From Polytrichum commune (lineage: Eukaryota; Streptophyta; Polytrichopsida; Polytrichales; Polytrichaceae): 64,000 nucleotides of DNA. Below, one piece after another: positions 1 through 12,755 of this stretch. Every line of letters starts with the position of its first letter. Position 1 is the stretch's first letter. The DNA lies in the NCBI GenBank assembly GCA_950295325.1, contig OX485809.1, forward strand, positions 29,032,144 through 29,096,143, read 5' to 3'. The position numbers and the translations under genes are program-made. The notes beneath the pieces are model-generated. The model did not search any database, had not been told where the DNA came from, and was given only the letters and a program-made list of their open reading frames with translations.

Positions 1-38
1 TCCTACCTACCTACCTACCTACCTACCTACCTACCTAC
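1..38. repeat. (CTAC)n microsatellite
   Basis: Uninterrupted CTAC repeats run from the left edge. The array is cut by the window boundary, so its full length is unknown. A looser patch of related GGTA/CTAC words occurs near 30805-30980. Confidence 0.95.
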
Positions 39-39
39 T

Positions 40-293
40 AGTGCCATGCTCACACTAGGTCCAATTGTTGCTCCTTGGCAGCCAGAGGGGTCCCTTGAGA
101 AAGCTCATCTCTTTCTGAAATTAATTGTATCATCAGGGAGTTTTCGTCCTACTCACAATAACCACATTTGGTGTAATGTCTTGTAGTTTCATCCGTTCAT
201 TTTCACTGTAAACAAGGCGGAAACTCCCATTGAGATGGCAACTCTCCCATTGTTGTGAGCCAGTCATTGGTTGGTCCTAGTGTGGGCATGCCA
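40..293. mobile_element. Short inverted-repeat (MITE-like) element
   Basis: The left end reads TAGTGCCATGCTCACACTAG and the right end is its near complement (CTAGTGTGGGCATGCCATTA), so the segment is bounded by inverted repeats of about 30 bp. It has no coding potential. A related terminus recurs at 32015-32045. The target duplication is not clear and the superfamily is unassigned. Confidence 0.55.
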
Positions 294-1084
294 TTATTTG
301 CACCAAGAGGGCACCTATTTGTCGCCTTCGAGCGCACCTCTCATCCCATCATACATCGATTTTTTTTTAAAAAATTAAAATTTTGTAAAGTTGGTATTTT
401 TCTTTTATTTTATTTTTTGGGTTCCATTAGTGATGGTCGGATTGCATCAAAATAAGTAAGATCATTTTTCTTCCTTTAAGAACCAAAATTTGAAGCCCAA
501 GAAAAGGGAAAAAAGTCAACAAGGCAACATGGCTTGGTGAGTCCTTGCCAGCTCCGCATCAAACACTGCGTACGTAGCCTATGCCATTGCCAAACACATC
601 TACCATATTTATGCCCCCGCCCCCCGGGATTTAACTTGAATTCTAGGGAGAAAAAAAATGCAGCCTATCGCTAACTTCAAATTTGGATAAGATAAACAAA
701 GAAAATTAAAATGACTCTCTTCATTGTGCATTGTGTAGCCAACATGAGATAACTTAAAACCAAACAAAGAAAAACAAGACGATATCCTATATATAGATTT
801 GGGCGAGAGGTACATTCGTATACCACTGATTGAGCACACAAATCTTCATTTTAACAATGAATAAGATGTTCATACAAGCTCCAAAAATCACGAGACAAAT
901 GGCTACATACACAATTTGGTTCTGCTAAGTCGTCTCACACTATTGCGTGTTTCAAATTCTATAAGACATGGGTGCAAAGAGAAAGGTATTTGAATAACAC
1001 ACATCTACCTTATTAGACAAATCTACAATCACTATGTTCATCTAGATCATTCGTCCAAAATTGGCATGCCCCAATGTTAACATG
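294..1084. other. Non-coding, nothing recognised
   Basis: AT-rich sequence with short random reading frames only. I see no domain, repeat or RNA gene. Confidence 0.6.
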
Positions 1085-1226
1085 TCCTATAACCATCTCA
1101 ACTTTCTCGTAGGGGGACAACACGGTCCGCCGCGTTAAGCATTTGGATAACGGGCTCACATTCATGCCGGTACAATGTACGGGCGTAATTTTTCTTTCTT
1201 TCTTCTTTCTTCTCATAGGGGGGGGG
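1085..1226 (+). mobile_element. LINE 3'-tail remnant
   Basis: The words AACGGGCTCACATTCATGCC and ACGGGCG followed by a T/C-rich run also occur at 9245-9300. There they lie just downstream of the C-terminal coding end of a LINE, so this is probably the 3' UTR of the same family without its coding part. It ends in a pyrimidine tract and a G run (1218-1226). Confidence 0.45.
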
Positions 1227-3157
1227 CTAGAGCCCACATACGATTTTCAATGGTTCTCCATACAACGCCCTGCAACTGTACAATGTTGGGTTAAGGCCAT
1301 GAGGTAAGCCCACGCATTAGGCCTAACTACTATTGTATCATTGGTGGGCCCCATAAAGCCCTCCCGGACTGGAATAACTTGGGTACATTGCATCCTAATT
1401 AAGAGAATAAGATATTCAATTATCATAACGTTATAATCTTTGACCAAATAGAATCTTCACTTCAATCAACTCTATGTAACAAATTTGTCAAAATGATTTT
1501 TTTTGTTCTAGTTTCCAAGATATTTCTTGAGCAATTAGAGAAGCACTTTGATAAACAGAAGCAACTTTAACCGACTTAATTCCTAGTTGAATGGCGTGTA
1601 TTGTAAGTTATTAGTTTTGATTGTGGACCCCGTGGTTAATGAAGCTCATAGAGAATGAACGTGTGGGACATATAATGAGACAACTCCCCTCTAAAATAAT
1701 GTTGCCTTTGTGTTAGCACCCCTTTATGTTAGTGTTTGATGTAAGGTAGATGAGGTCAATGTGGACACCTCTAGTTTTGTGGGATCATCCAACCGATAGG
1801 TTTGAGCATTAGAAGCTTGAGTAGGCTAGCAATTGCAAATCAGTACCAAAGAATTTGAAATCATTGAAATTGGAGTTGAGGACGGTGTTGATCTAGGCTC
1901 TAGAATCAAAGATTCTCTACTTCCAAATGTGGTGTTATATGGGGGAAACTCTTTCATTATTTGATGTTGTGTAAGTGGACGACATCAATAATAGATTCTA
2001 CATGGGTTATTTGCCAATGCAAACCATATTTAATGTCAATATTGGTTGTCTCATGTCTCTAAAGTGGTCACGTTTAAGATAAAATGTTGTCGAATTGTTT
2101 TTTCATTATAGAATATACACAATAAAAGTTGGTTGGCACCTCACAGTTACATGTTGCCTCCTAATTTGCCCACCTCGGACACAAGAGTCAAGCGTGCCAT
2201 AGCTTGGTGAATAGCACTCCTCATTATGGAGGATGGTGGGTGTAGTTTGACCTTTGCGAAGGTGACTAACCCAAGCATCATCAAAGCGGCAACTAAATCA
2301 CCATGTATTACTCACCCACCGAATTAAAGCTATTAGACCAACGATTAAGAACCAAAAATAAGTGTCCAATTAAGGAAACTAACCGAATTAGCCTCATATA
2401 CCTTACAACATGTGAACATGCTCTCACCCCTTCAAAAAGTAGAATGACTTCGGGTTTGACCTCTCCGTAGGTACACTTAATATGATATTTAGTGTCACCA
2501 ATTCTAATTGTCTTGATCAATACTAATTGTAAACCGCGATATAGTGTCAGCAACACTAAATGTTAACCCAACATTATTTGTCATTTCTTGTAATTTGGGT
2601 GGGGGGGGATTATATATTTACAGTGTTGCAATTGCTGTCACTTACCAAGTGATTTTTCATCCAAATTTGAATCATCCATGACAATATTTCATCACAAGTT
2701 GATGACAATAAATGGTATGGTTTTGGCCAATGGGTGAACTCATCCATCATCCATGACAGTATATGTAAACTTATTCATAAGAAGTATCATCCCAAAAGTT
2801 ACCATAGTGACATAAATACCATTTGACACTATATATCATATTTAGTGTAGTAAGCACACTCCCTTGTTAATTCGATCATATCACATTGATAGGTAGTGGC
2901 CTCAAGGAACCCTCGTAGGTAAATCCAAAGGGACAATTGAGGCACGATCAACTTATTAGTATCTTCTAATGTGTTCTACTATATCCTAGGTGGCAATGGT
3001 TGTTGGTCCAAACTTAGCTAACATCCAATCCATGGATTGGGGGGGAGGGGGACCCGAGCTAGTGCTATGTAGCGGTGACCAAAATGGCATAATTTAAGGT
3101 AGAGCCCCTCATAACTAATAACTTAAGAGATTGTGCTCCATATCTGGAGAAGTATGA
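1227..3157. other. Non-coding, nothing recognised
   Basis: About 1.9 kb of AT-rich sequence with a G homopolymer near 2601-2608. No reading frame here resembles a known family. Confidence 0.55.
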
Positions 3158-3707
3158 GGGGTTATTTACACCATGGATCATGAAGTCGTCCCAAGAACTT
3201 GTAAAATTTGTGATTGGTTCTTGAACTCATCCCGGGACCACTTTAGTTTACACCAAGGAAAAGATGTCAGAGTGACCATGAAGTTCGAGGTCTCAAAAGA
3301 CATATTTGAAGGCCTACTTTATCCACTAACATGGTCCAACGAGTTTTGCAGTGGGAGAGGCAAAAGAGGTGCTTTGGTAGAAAAGGGTAGGGGGCCATGA
3401 TAGAGAAATACAATTATAATAAAATTTCAATAAAGATTTTTTTGGGGGAAGAGAAGATGAAGACAAGAGAATGGTCAAAAAAATTTCTTATTTTTCAAAA
3501 ATTGCCCTTTTTGGGCATATATTTAAAAAATCAACACGTTCACTTTTTGGTGCATGGTCATTCCTCTTGGTCCACATTCAATTTACACACGAGGGGCCCA
3601 AAAGTTTTGTAAATTAATTTGTTAAGAAATCACACCATGGAAGTTGGACCATGGAAAAAGGCCATCTTCCATGATCCGACTTCACGGTCCATGTTGTAAA
3701 CCGGCCC
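3158..3707. mobile_element. Harbinger-like MITE, family A2
   Basis: The element starts GGGGTTATTTACACCATGG and ends in the complement of GGGCCGGTTTACAACATGG. It is flanked on the right by TAA and on the left by TGA, a possible decayed TAA target duplication. Words such as TGGTCC, GAAGTC and CATGG recur in both orientations near the ends. A close relative lies at 33679-34136. The reading frames inside are by-products of the termini. A T(N)A target site fits PIF/Harbinger. Confidence 0.7.
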
Positions 3708-5159
3708 TAAGGTGGTGCAATTTTTTCCCACGTAGAAAGATAGAAATAAGAAAGACTACAAATTTTTCAGTAGTTTTATTCTTTGAATTGAAATTGCTAT
3801 GAATTTTTTGAAGCCATAATTTGGCCTAACACATTACGAACGTCTAGAGTCTATCCGAACCTCTCATTTTGAGATGAATCCTCCTCACTTTAGCACTCAA
3901 ACCCAAGGACACGTGCCATGGCATTATCGGTTCCTTGGTAATGCCATAACTGAAGTTGGAGACTTAGAAATCAAAAACCAGTGGTGTATAAGTTGTCAAG
4001 AAGGGTGTGCATTGTTGTTGATTGGATTCTTCCAATTGGTGACAATTCTTTCATTGTCACCGAATTGTAACCTTTCTTGAACCCTGGAATTGCATGCAAT
4101 CCTTCTTCCTCTATGTAGCACCCACAATTATTTGGAATTTTGGAGTTAAGCCTAAGAGAGTTTCAAGATCTACTTTGTTGCTTTATGATTTTGAAGACAA
4201 CGTCTTGAGAGGAAATTATTAAAAAAAGAAAAAAATCTTTTCATATATATGAAAAAATACCTCGAAGTCAAGCCTGACTTACTCTTTCGGATTGTAAGAA
4301 TATTTTAATGACCTACAAACCCTTGCTTTATGAAAATAAAGGTTGTTGATTAGTTATGAATACTTTGACATTCTCACTAACTCGTGCTATAATTAACGTG
4401 ATAAGTGGAAATCGTGTCCTACAATGCACAAAAGCCAACTCGTGAAAATTAAAACCTTGTTTTAACCACACCCGGTTTTTTTGGCACCAAAGTCGATCCT
4501 AGTCTGATCAAAATTATAATACCCTATAAATTCCCGATGGGATTATGATCATGAATAGATGGGTTGACTCTACACAACGTCAACAATCTAACCCCAAATG
4601 TAGATAAGAAGTGTTATAGAAACAAATAAACATTGTCTCTAAAAACTTGTGTCGGGCTCTTGCAACAAAATGATGTTGGCTTGGTCTCATTATATTTACT
4701 GAGCATCTATTGAGAAGGTAATAGTATAACCCTATCCCCCACATGGCCAATTGTTGATTCCTCTCAATTTAAACTCACTAGATAAATTTGGTGCTTTTGA
4801 CCTAATGTAGAGGTTGGTTGTCCTAAAATAGCACTTCCCATGCTCTGCAACATTTAAACTCCAATATTATCTTCAATATCTCCAATTGTGCCCACCACCC
4901 ATTAGAAAGATGAAGTAACTAATAACCTAATAAGGAGGACAAGTCTTTAGATTGAATGGATTTGAGATACATTCACATGCAATTTTTGTCTTGGTCTTGT
5001 AGACCGTCAAGCTTGGAACATGCTTCCACTTAAGGTGTGTGACCCACGTAGCCATAAACCTATGCTTTCAACCACTCTACCGCAAAGGTAGGTAATAAAA
5101 GCTTGTCTTTACCAAGAGGACTTGTAGAACTGATTTTTTGGCTATCGCCCGTCTGAAAA
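3708..5159. other. Non-coding, nothing recognised
   Basis: AT-rich sequence without a supportable gene or repeat. Confidence 0.55.
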
Positions 5160-6250
5160 GGGCAATTCTTGAAATCTAACGTATTTCATCTGGCTATAGG
5201 CAGTTAGTAGCCATCCAGAGGGATGAAAGCAGGCAATAGCCGTTAAGAAGTGGTTATGACGGCTAACCACCTGACCTTCTCTCTCTCGGCATTTAGGAAG
5301 AGGGTGTCAGGAAGAAAGGCAGGCTATTTGCAAGCAGCAAGATCTTACATAGTCTCAGATTAGCAATAGGCGTAGAAGTCTGTAGCTCAGTGATTGAGCC
5401 AGGTAATAGTCTTGAACAAGCAGGAAGCTTGGAATGACAATGTTAGGAAGTTAAAGGGCCGAAAAACTTGGACCCTGAAGTGGACTTATCTCTTTTGTGT
5501 TAATGAGATGATTATGAGTGAAGTATTATGTGAAATTGTTTGTCTTATGAGTGAAGAGGATTGTTGAAGTAAGTTATGTGAAATGTTGTGAGTGATATTT
5601 GGAAGTAAGGTTGGGCAAGTAGTCTGACATAGCATTGTAATGACAAAATCAGGCAAGTAGTCTGAGAGGAAATCTGCATTCGGAAGAGTAGAGATTGGTT
5701 CAGAGTGAGTGATCAGAGATGAGACGGAAAGAGGTTGAGAGATATGGAGTGTGACTGAGGTGAGGCAATGGTCTGAAAGATCAAGAAGTGGCCGAGAGCA
5801 AGGCTAAGACAGGCAATAGTCTGATAAAAGGCCAGAGAGTGGCAAGGCAACTGGTCAGAGAGAGTTTGACGGATACATACCGCCTGTCGTGAAGAAGGCA
5901 AGTAAGAAAAGGCTTGATAGGAAGCAAGAAGGGCAATAGACTTGGCTAAAGACTAGTAGCCGAGACCAGTGGGATCAGGCCATGGGCCAAGTCAAGAAAA
6001 GATAATGGCCATAGTCTGTAGAGAGGACTGAGAGGTCCCGAGGGGCTGCTTAGTAGCCAGCCGAGAAGGGCAATAGTCTTAGGAAGAGAGAAAGACAGGG
6101 AGGCTAGAGTGAGGCCATCGCCTGGGCTAGCGCCCCAAATTCACAGCCATTAGCTAGTGTGTCAGAGAGGGAAAGAAGAGAAAAGCTAAGCAAAGTGTCA
6201 GCGGAAAAGATGGAAGGGCTAGAGGCAGGCTATAGGCTGTCAAAGCTGTA
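5160..6250. repeat. Degenerate short-motif array (GGCAATAGTCTG-like)
   Basis: About 1.1 kb, less AT-rich than its surroundings. It contains about fifteen variants of GGCAATAGTCTG or GGCAAGTAGTCTGA at irregular spacing, for example near 5231, 5364, 5401, 5610, 5650, 5763, 5812, 5930, 6067 and 6230. Spacing varies from about 40 to 200 bases, so it is not a simple tandem repeat. On the minus strand the motif reads CAGACTATTGCC and can encode Gln-Thr-Ile-Ala, but frames are short and broken. The nature of the array is unknown. Confidence 0.5.
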
Positions 6251-7361
6251 CCTTCCCCTGAAGGAAAGAATATTTTACTAGAGTAAGACTTTACCCTTTG
6301 TATGTTGATTGATTAGTCTATAGAGGACTAAAGCCTTAAGGAAGAATATCGCCTAGTTGTTGATGTATTGATTCCGTATTGACAAATGGATGATTGTTTG
6401 AGATGAGTCACCAGATGGTCGAAGACTAAGGTGGTGACTTGAGCATGTGAAGATAGGCATGATGGTTGTAAGTTCAATTAAAAGGAAATTAAAATGTTGA
6501 ATTGTTGCAATTGTGATTTACATTGATCAAAGACGATGCGGTTACTAAAAGACATTACCCCGGACTTCGGTCCTGACAAATTGCCAATGACTACTTGCCA
6601 AGCTGTTGAGCTTCACGACTGACATAGGTCGAAACCATAGAATGATAGAAAATTACCTTTTGATAGGACGGAGTCACTCACTACTGAGGAAGCACAAAAG
6701 AACCATAAGAGTGGGAAAATAACTGGAATTAAGAAGTAATGAAGGAAGAAAGATCTTAACATGTTATTAAAATCCTTAATCCAATGTGACAATAACCCTT
6801 ATAGACACTAGCTCAGTCTTCCTGGAGACTTTGTTCCCTGGGTTTTGTTGTTTTGAGCCATAGCAAAAACTTACTACAGGACTCTTGAACATGATAGGCC
6901 CAATTGACTGAAACTCATGTTGACATTAACTATTGTTACTTCTTCTTCTTCCCTCCCCCCCCCCCCCCTTTGTCTTTTCAGTAGCACTTTCATTGTTTCA
7001 TTTTTGTGTTAGATCCTTTATTGTATTTAGAATCTCATGTAATTATAATATATATAGTAGATACTATTCATACATGTCACATTACATCCAAATAGACTTA
7101 GATATACATATATGTACCAATAGAGTTATTCCCAAAATTTGCACCCAACTCTCAAAATAGTCCGAAACACAATGAACAAGCTCTCTGTAGCATTTCTGAA
7201 ATTGAATAATGAGGTCTGAAAATTGGAGCTGCCATTTCTTGCATCCACTCAGAATTTTGTGACCACTCTCCTTGTGACTCTCCTTGTGATCCCCCATCAC
7301 CGCCATAACCCTCCATTTTCTACCTCAAAAATATCACACACTACTAGTTGAAGTACACCAA
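6251..7361. other. Non-coding, nothing recognised
   Basis: AT-rich sequence with a run of 14 C at 6955-6968. No gene or classified repeat seen. Confidence 0.55.
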
Positions 7362-7803
7362 AACAGTGATGAAACGAACAAATACAAACGATCCATTTCT
7401 TGCAAAAAAACGGGCCTTTTCTACTATGCTTTCAACCATAACGGAAATATGTATTTACAGTATTACAGCCTTCTAACTGTAGCCGAAGAAAATCATTAAT
7501 TAATTTGGAAAAATAAATCATTAAAAAATAAAAATAAATCATTAAAACGGCATTTTTCTCACATGGGCCCTTGCTATTTTCCCCATACCACCTCTTTTGC
7601 TTGTCCCAACGGAAAATCCGTTGGACCATGGCAGTGGATAGAGTAGGCTTAAAAAAAAAAATTTTGTGGACCTCAACCTCCGTGGTCACTCTACCATTTT
7701 TTCCTTGGTGTAAACCCAAGTCGTCCCAGGACGACTTCAACGTCCAATCACATCGCTTAGACGGCCGTGGGACGACTTCATGGTCCATAGTGTAAACCGC
7801 CCC
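7362..7803 (-). mobile_element. Truncated Harbinger-like MITE, family A1
   Basis: From the right end inward this segment is the reverse complement of the intact element at 18047-18944. It has the same terminal inverted repeat (ends GTGTAAACCGCCCC, followed by TTA), the same GAAGTCG and GGTCCA words, and the same internal stretch from the tract around 7500 to ACAGTGATGAAACGAAC at 7362. Similarity stops at 7362 and no second terminus is visible, so the copy lacks its other end. Confidence 0.75.
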
Positions 7804-8203
7804 TTAATGGAAAATTTTGTCAAAGAAGGATTGAACCCACAATTTCGTCCCTCTCTCTCTCTCTTTGAGGGACTTTATGGATAACTCTAATACGTCAGGA
7901 TTGGTTCTATGTGACTATCGGCTACGGGTCGCTCACCTTGTGTGAACTCATTCATCCACTGTGGATGAAGAACTTTAATAAAAACATGATCGATTTAGGT
8001 AGTACATGTGACATGTCCCAGCCGAGTCCCATTACATAAACTAAAATAGTCATATATCTAGTATAGAATTATTCGTTTTGTTTGCACCTTTCATATGGAT
8101 TAGTTTCAATGGAAGATACTGGCCTACTTTTGTAGTGGGAAAATCCCTAATTTGGCCAAGGCTGACTTTGTTGCGTTTTCGACTTATGGATTACCTATTC
8201 TTA

Positions 8204-8668
8204 GGGCCACTTCACACACGAGGCTGAGAGCCCGTGACCGTTCCACTCCAAGCACTGTCATTGGTAGAAAAGGCGGAGCTGGTCCAAGTTCGCTACTTCA
8301 CACTACGCTTGAGGGACCGACGGAGTATGTGAGTGAATGCAAGATGGAGGTAAAGTTTACATGGCATCGAATGGATCATGTTTCATGGTCACTCGGACCA
8401 TTTTCAAAAACCATCTCTTGGAGGTAGGCCTAACACAAAACCATTGGGAGACCATGGCACTCCAAATTCTCAGGATCATTTATTTATTCTATTCTTATCA
8501 TGTGTGACAACATGCGTGAATAGAAATTCCTTGAAATAAAATTTGGTTGAGGGTCCGGTCACATATGACTTCACACTACACTTGAGGATCTGTGACCACA
8601 CCATATGAATTTGAAGGTGCTCTCACAACTTCATGGTCACGGCTCTTGGCTCGTGGGTGAAGTGGCCC
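8204..8668. mobile_element. Harbinger-like MITE, family B
   Basis: The termini are GGGCCACTTCACACACGAG (left) and the complement of GGGCCACTTCACCCACGAG (right), with a TTA target duplication on both sides (8201-8203, 8669-8671). The element is 465 bp with no coding capacity. The word CACTACxCTTGAGG, with GTGACC or GTCAC nearby, is repeated inside. An inverted, more decayed relative lies at 34314-34759. Confidence 0.8.
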
Positions 8669-8798
8669 TTACAAGTTGTAATGAGTGATGTTGGTGTAAC
8701 AAAGCTTAAGCTTTTCCGATTACAACTCCTTGTTGTCAAATTTCCCTTCCATATATCATGGGTTTAGCCTTGCTTGTTGCCACAAGTTTTGGAGGTAC

Positions 8799-9468
8799 AC
8801 TATTTTGTCTAATTAGTATGGGTTACCATTTGGAGTTACACATTGCTATAACATTTTATTGAGAGTATCATTCTTTATCCCTCACACATAAGCACACCAA
8901 ATATGACCCACTAATTAACACCATCCAAAATAATGGATGGAGAACGACCCCCCTTATTACCATCACGGCTAGAGTGAGAGGAGCCATACATGAACACTCC
9001 ATAGACAAACTCACAAAACTAAAAATCCCAAAACCCAACATTAAAAACCTCATGAAAGGCATACACCAGAACGCTATCAAATACTTCACATACCTAGTAC
9101 TAAACAAGAGAAAACTAGACAACAAACAAACACATGTTCCCCCACCTTAACAAACTAAGATAACTAGTACACCACCAGACCCCACCTCCCAATGGAGGGA
9201 TAACACCTTATACTGCATCACGGAATACCATGATCAGTGTAAGGCCAACGGGCTCATATTCATGCCGGCATTTACATACGGGCGTTATTTTTTCTTTTCC
9301 TTTTATTTTTCTATCATTCTTCACCCAAAATAACATAAATAGTTAGTATGCACACCAAAGAATGTGATATAACTTAGTTGGTGCAAAACAATAATGTATG
9401 TAAAAAGTTATAGCAACACATAACTCCAAACGGTAACCCGCACTAATTAGACAAAATAATGTAGTACT
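8799..9468. mobile_element. Inverted-repeat element, family F, carrying a LINE insertion
   Basis: The left arm (8799-8877: CACTATTTTGTCTAATTAG..., then GTTACCATTTGGAGTTA) is matched in inverted orientation by 9380-9468. The arms enclose the 3' end of a LINE. The copy at 29216-29443 has the same arms without the LINE, which indicates that the LINE inserted into this element. The ends resemble CACTR, but the target duplication is unclear, so a CACTA assignment is only a guess. Confidence 0.6.
8880..9310 (+). pseudogene. LINE C-terminal coding end and 3' UTR (remnant)
   Basis: The plus strand reads through VRGAIHEHSIDKLTKL, KIPKPNIKNLMKG and YLVLNKRKLDNKQ to a stop near 9150. This is the C-terminal end of the LINE polyprotein whose other parts lie on the minus strand at 13735-15960 and 37440-39480. 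The downstream tail with CATATTCATGCCGGCA resembles that at 1085-1226. The copy is 5'-truncated, as is usual for LINEs. Relationship of the three fragments is inferred from shared peptide words. Confidence 0.65.
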
Positions 9469-12400
9469 AGTAAAATTACCTCGGCCCATTTACCTTTATT
9501 ACATGTTACTCTTTTCTCTCATGGTTGAGGCGTTGGGGGGGGGGGAGGGGGGTAAGATTTTCGGTTTAGGGTATAGGGGGCATTTAGGAAGTAGAAAGCA
9601 AAGACCTTAAGAAGTTGAGTTGATGTGTAGAAGACCACCAAAAGTTAACGCACACTGTGAAAGAAAATTACCTTCAGAGTTCAAACTGCACGTAGGTTGG
9701 GACTTTTGGCATGTTGGAGATGCGAGGTGTGTTTCAAACTTCATTGCAACGTTGTTTCTCCTTCTTACTTGCGTAATCTTGGGCTTGAAATCATGGGCTT
9801 AAATTGCTTCAGCTTTCGTAAACTGAGAAGTTGGGAATTCCACTCAATGGGTTGTTGAGGGTGGACATGCTTCAAGTATAAGAAGAATTGGTGTGGTGGG
9901 CACCCAAATTTTGCTTTCGCCGGTTGTCAAATCTCTATGAAAGTCGAGTTGGTTGTCGTTCTTTGTCTTTGTCTTCGTGGTCCCATGGTCTCTATTGCAT
10001 TTCGAGGTTTGATTATGTTTGGTATTGGGTAAGGTGAGTGCACTTGTTTTGGTGCAATTTGAAGTCAATATGCCTCAAATTGTGCACATAATGCCATGGA
10101 GTTTTTACGGCTTCCGTTTGATTTTAGGAATGTAAAATAGGTAGTGTATTTGAATTGTAGTGATTGTATCTTAATGCCACCATATGGGGTTTATTGTAGC
10201 ATCCAATTGTTTTGTTTGAGGTTTGTGTTGTATTTGCTAATACTTTGTTGTTAGAGGGGTAAGCAAAGTCAAATGTTGTAACTCAACTCGAAGCCTTTGT
10301 CTTCATGCCCTTGGACGAAATGGTTCCTCAAACATGTGTGTAGTATTTGAATTGATAACCCAAAGCCTTGAAGAATTTGGGATATTGAATATGTAGTAAG
10401 AGATTTGTGGTTGTTGCTCCCACCACAAGCAAATAATTATGCACAATAATCCATTGCACTTGCAATCCAACCCAAACCGGTGATTCTAATGGTGACTTGA
10501 AATCAAAGGGCTCTTGTGGATGTCACCCATTTTTCCTCCTTTGTTCTCATGCGACATTGCAATGGCCTTCATGTGACATGCACTTTCTCACATATGACGC
10601 ACATTAACCACAAGTATTTGCAGTCTAGTCCAAATCGATGCTATCAACCCTAAACCGACTACACAAGGCTCCTATGGATGTCACACATGGCTTCTCCCTT
10701 GTTCTCGTGCTACATTGTGATGACCTTCATGTGACACATCCCTCGCTAAAGAGAGGTCGAAACATGGTAGCATGAACTTTGGCTACGATGGTTGCAATGG
10801 TAGTGATAAAATTCACTCCCCATCGCGATTCTTGTGATTTGTCACTAGAGATAAAATGTGAATTCATAAGTTTGACATTAAGAATATTATGTTGCATGGT
10901 TGACATTGACCAATTTCTGTACATGTTATATACATATAGAAGTAGTTTTCTTGTAGTTGTACTTATTCTCACCAATGTGTACATATTGTTATGAAAGTTT
11001 GAACAAGCATATCCTAGAATGTTTGAACTTTGGGTATGTGTGCAACTTTTGGAGTTAGTGGTGTCCCATCTATGAAATCATCAATTTTATCATTGCAATT
11101 TTGCACTTTGTGTTATTCCAAATTGTCACACGCTACACTAATTTTAACATCACACATCCATGATAGCATTACATAATTACTTAACATCATGTACACTTTG
11201 GTTGCCACATGCATGATATTTATGGAGGCCAGAATGTACATGACATGAAAAATATGTTACAAAATGTGGTTTGGTGTTGGAGTTGACATACAACAAACAA
11301 TTGTTAAGGTTGTTTTTTAGACTACATGCATATGGTTGGAATCATCAATTAGCATCAATTTTCTTCCCTAAATGATTATATATCATCAAATTTAGATGAT
11401 TTATGTTTTAATTGGTTAAACTCATGGGTCTTGTCATATGATGAAGAAATAGCAAGCAAAATGAAGTCAATAACCTTAGAATTCTCCTTTAATGATGAAC
11501 ATTGTAATAGAGGATAATACAAGATGTTCGAGCACATCAAAATCCATAGAGAAATGTTGGTAGTAAAATGTCAATTGTCAAATGTGGTTTGGAAACCTCA
11601 ATAGCTACAAGTGGGGTAAAAAAGTAGTTACAAAAAAGACTTCTCAATATCTCTAAAATTGCTTAAAAAATAAAATGCAACCCACTTTGGGTTGATCAAT
11701 CCTTTAAGGGTTGAATGCTTCAAAGGGGACAAGTACTTTCATTTAGGTACAATGATACTTGTCCACATCCTCTCACTAATTACCACTTCTTAATTTCAAG
11801 CCTACATATTAGCCTTGTTGGCATTGAAATCGAATAGATTTCAAAGTCTGGAGAGCTAAAAGGCTTTTGGGGAATAAAAGCACATCAACATGGTGTCGAA
11901 ATGACTAGTTCCATGGAGTAACGAAATGTAGTGGCCTCCATGAGATAAAGGCTAATTGGAAGAAAGACTTGTACCTACCTAGTACTACATCAAAGAACAT
12001 GGAATACTACTTATTTCAAATGAACTCGTAGGGAGGACACAAAGTATGTCATTTTCAATTCCAATGTAAGAGTAAAAGCAACACAATATGTTTTCCCTAG
12101 GGGTTGGGATAGTCGACCACCAACTAGTTTCAATGTCAAGTTAATGGTTTGAGGTGCGGTAAGCATAAATGATTTTTGTGTGTGGGTGGTGCCAATGATT
12201 GCTTCAAGTACAACTCACATTTATAGTGAGAAAGCCTCTGAGGTGAAGGTAATTGAATTCTCTTCCCATGATGTGGAAAGAGTTCCACTCTTTAGCGAGA
12301 AAGGCCTCTTTGAGAGCATCAAAAGTGATTTTTGATGGTATTAGGACACCATGGATTTCCCATTGAGACAGACCCCGTGATGCCATCTAGATGGTGGTTG

Positions 12401-12755
12401 TTTTGTGCTATGTGTCAAATCCTTGTTTGGCCATGTGTCGAGAAATGAGACCGCCCTACTAACTAATCGAAAGGAGGGTAAGTGGTCAAGTTATTGTTGG
12501 AAACCTATAATAGCTTGAGGAGGCTTAAGTGCATTGGGTCTTTCAATGTTTGACTTTGGTCCAATTATGGGATGGAATGCAAGAAAAAACAGAAAGAAAG
12601 AAAGAAAGAAAGAAAAATAAATGTATGTGTATTTACACTAACGTGCATTGTCCATTCACCACCTCCATTCCATGCATGTATGAGCATGGGGTCAAGGATG
12701 GCTTCATGCTTATTTATCATAGGTTAGTTTGTTAGTGATCATGAATATAAATATA
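9469..12755. other. Degenerate non-coding DNA with one local duplication
   Basis: No supportable gene. A G run lies at 9535-9545. Around 10505-10585 and 10665-10740 two segments of about 75 bp are similar (both contain GTTCTC.TGC.ACATTG, then CTTCATGTGACA) at a spacing of about 160 bp, a decayed tandem duplication. The 60-codon minus-strand frame at 12204-12386 resembles no family I can name. A GAAA repeat lies at 12592-12616. Confidence 0.45.

Noticed and set aside
3173-3400. Recurrent MDHEVVPR... frames at 3173, 7432 and 18030 as a conserved small gene family
   Set aside because: Each is a translation of the MITE terminal repeat. Similarity follows the DNA element, not the codons, and downstream frames diverge.
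12204-12386. Minus-strand frame as a retrotransposon gag piece
   Set aside because: One loosely gag-like stretch (LKEAFLAKEW) is not enough, and no neighbouring pol or LTR was found.
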